Of a DNA stretch of 5,451 bases, positions 5,419-5,451 are shown piece by piece; positions within the stretch are counted from its first letter, which is position 1; every line of letters begins with the position of its first letter. A program made the translations under genes and the position numbers. Source of the DNA: an uncultured Bacteroidales bacterium (lineage in GTDB: Bacteria; Bacteroidota; Bacteroidia; Bacteroidales; UBA932); NCBI GenBank assembly GCA_934725285.1, contig CAKVBK010000106.1, positions 1-5,451 on the forward strand, written 5' to 3'. The notes beneath the pieces are model-generated. The model did not search any database. It was not told the origin of the DNA and saw only the letters and a list, made by a program, of their open reading frames with translations.

Positions 5419-5451
5419 TACCCGATTCATTGCGAGTCGGGTATTTTATTT
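5419..5451 (+). terminator. Rho-independent terminator on the plus strand
   Basis: TACCCGA (5419-5425) pairs with TCGGGTA (5437-5443). Three inner pairs, including one U-G wobble, extend the stem to 10 bp with a 5-nt loop (ATTGC, 5429-5433). TTTTATTT follows directly at 5444-5451. The opposite strand has no U-run after the stem, so termination is directed rightwards. No plus-strand gene is visible in the 190 bp before it, so it may end a small RNA, act as an attenuator for a gene beyond the right edge, or end antisense transcription. Confidence 0.65.

Overview
The window looks like chromosomal DNA of a member of the Bacteroidota, most likely Bacteroidales. The reasons are a purL promoter that matches the Bacteroidota consensus (TTTG, 20 bp, TAnnTTTG), A-rich leaders instead of strong Shine-Dalgarno sites, and a NagB-like/PIG-L fusion protein of the type known from Bacteroides (the BT_0258 family). 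Genus cannot be read from the sequence. Base composition looks moderate, slightly above half G+C by eye, and shows no obvious shift across the window.

All five recognisable genes lie on the minus strand, so they read from right to left. From upstream to downstream: (i) 5129-5451 is a gene-free regulatory stretch. It holds an array of alternating TGTCCG/CGGACA half-sites, a plus-strand terminator at the right edge, and a TAnnTTTG box in front of the next gene. (ii) 4268-5128 is a YpfJ-type membrane-anchored putative zinc metallopeptidase. (iii) 2221-4155 is a 644-residue fusion of a catalytically degenerate NagB-like domain and a PIG-L/LmbE-type N-deacetylase domain. (iv) 1405-2199 is a catalytically intact glucosamine-6-phosphate deaminase (nagB), only 21 nt downstream of the fusion gene. 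(v) 263-1309 is a secreted alpha/beta-hydrolase esterase of the feruloyl-esterase/PHB-depolymerase type, separated from nagB by a hairpin and a 14-bp palindrome. (vi) 1-162 is the N-terminus of purL, which has its own promoter.

The functional core is the fusion-nagB pair. A deacetylase module that could release an amino sugar (or amino sugar phosphate) from an N-acetylated precursor sits directly before the deaminase that turns GlcN6P into fructose-6-phosphate and ammonia. The NagB-like half of the fusion has lost the His and Asp used for ring opening and catalysis but keeps its predicted sugar-phosphate contacts, so it looks more like a binding or sensing domain than an enzyme. The esterase may supply carbohydrate at the cell surface, but a link to amino sugars is inference. 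The purL and metallopeptidase genes look like housekeeping neighbours.

Most of the window is ordinary conserved chromosome. The parts most worth following up are the fusion protein, the loss of the allosteric lysine in both NagB-type domains, and the half-site array with its orphan plus-strand terminator.
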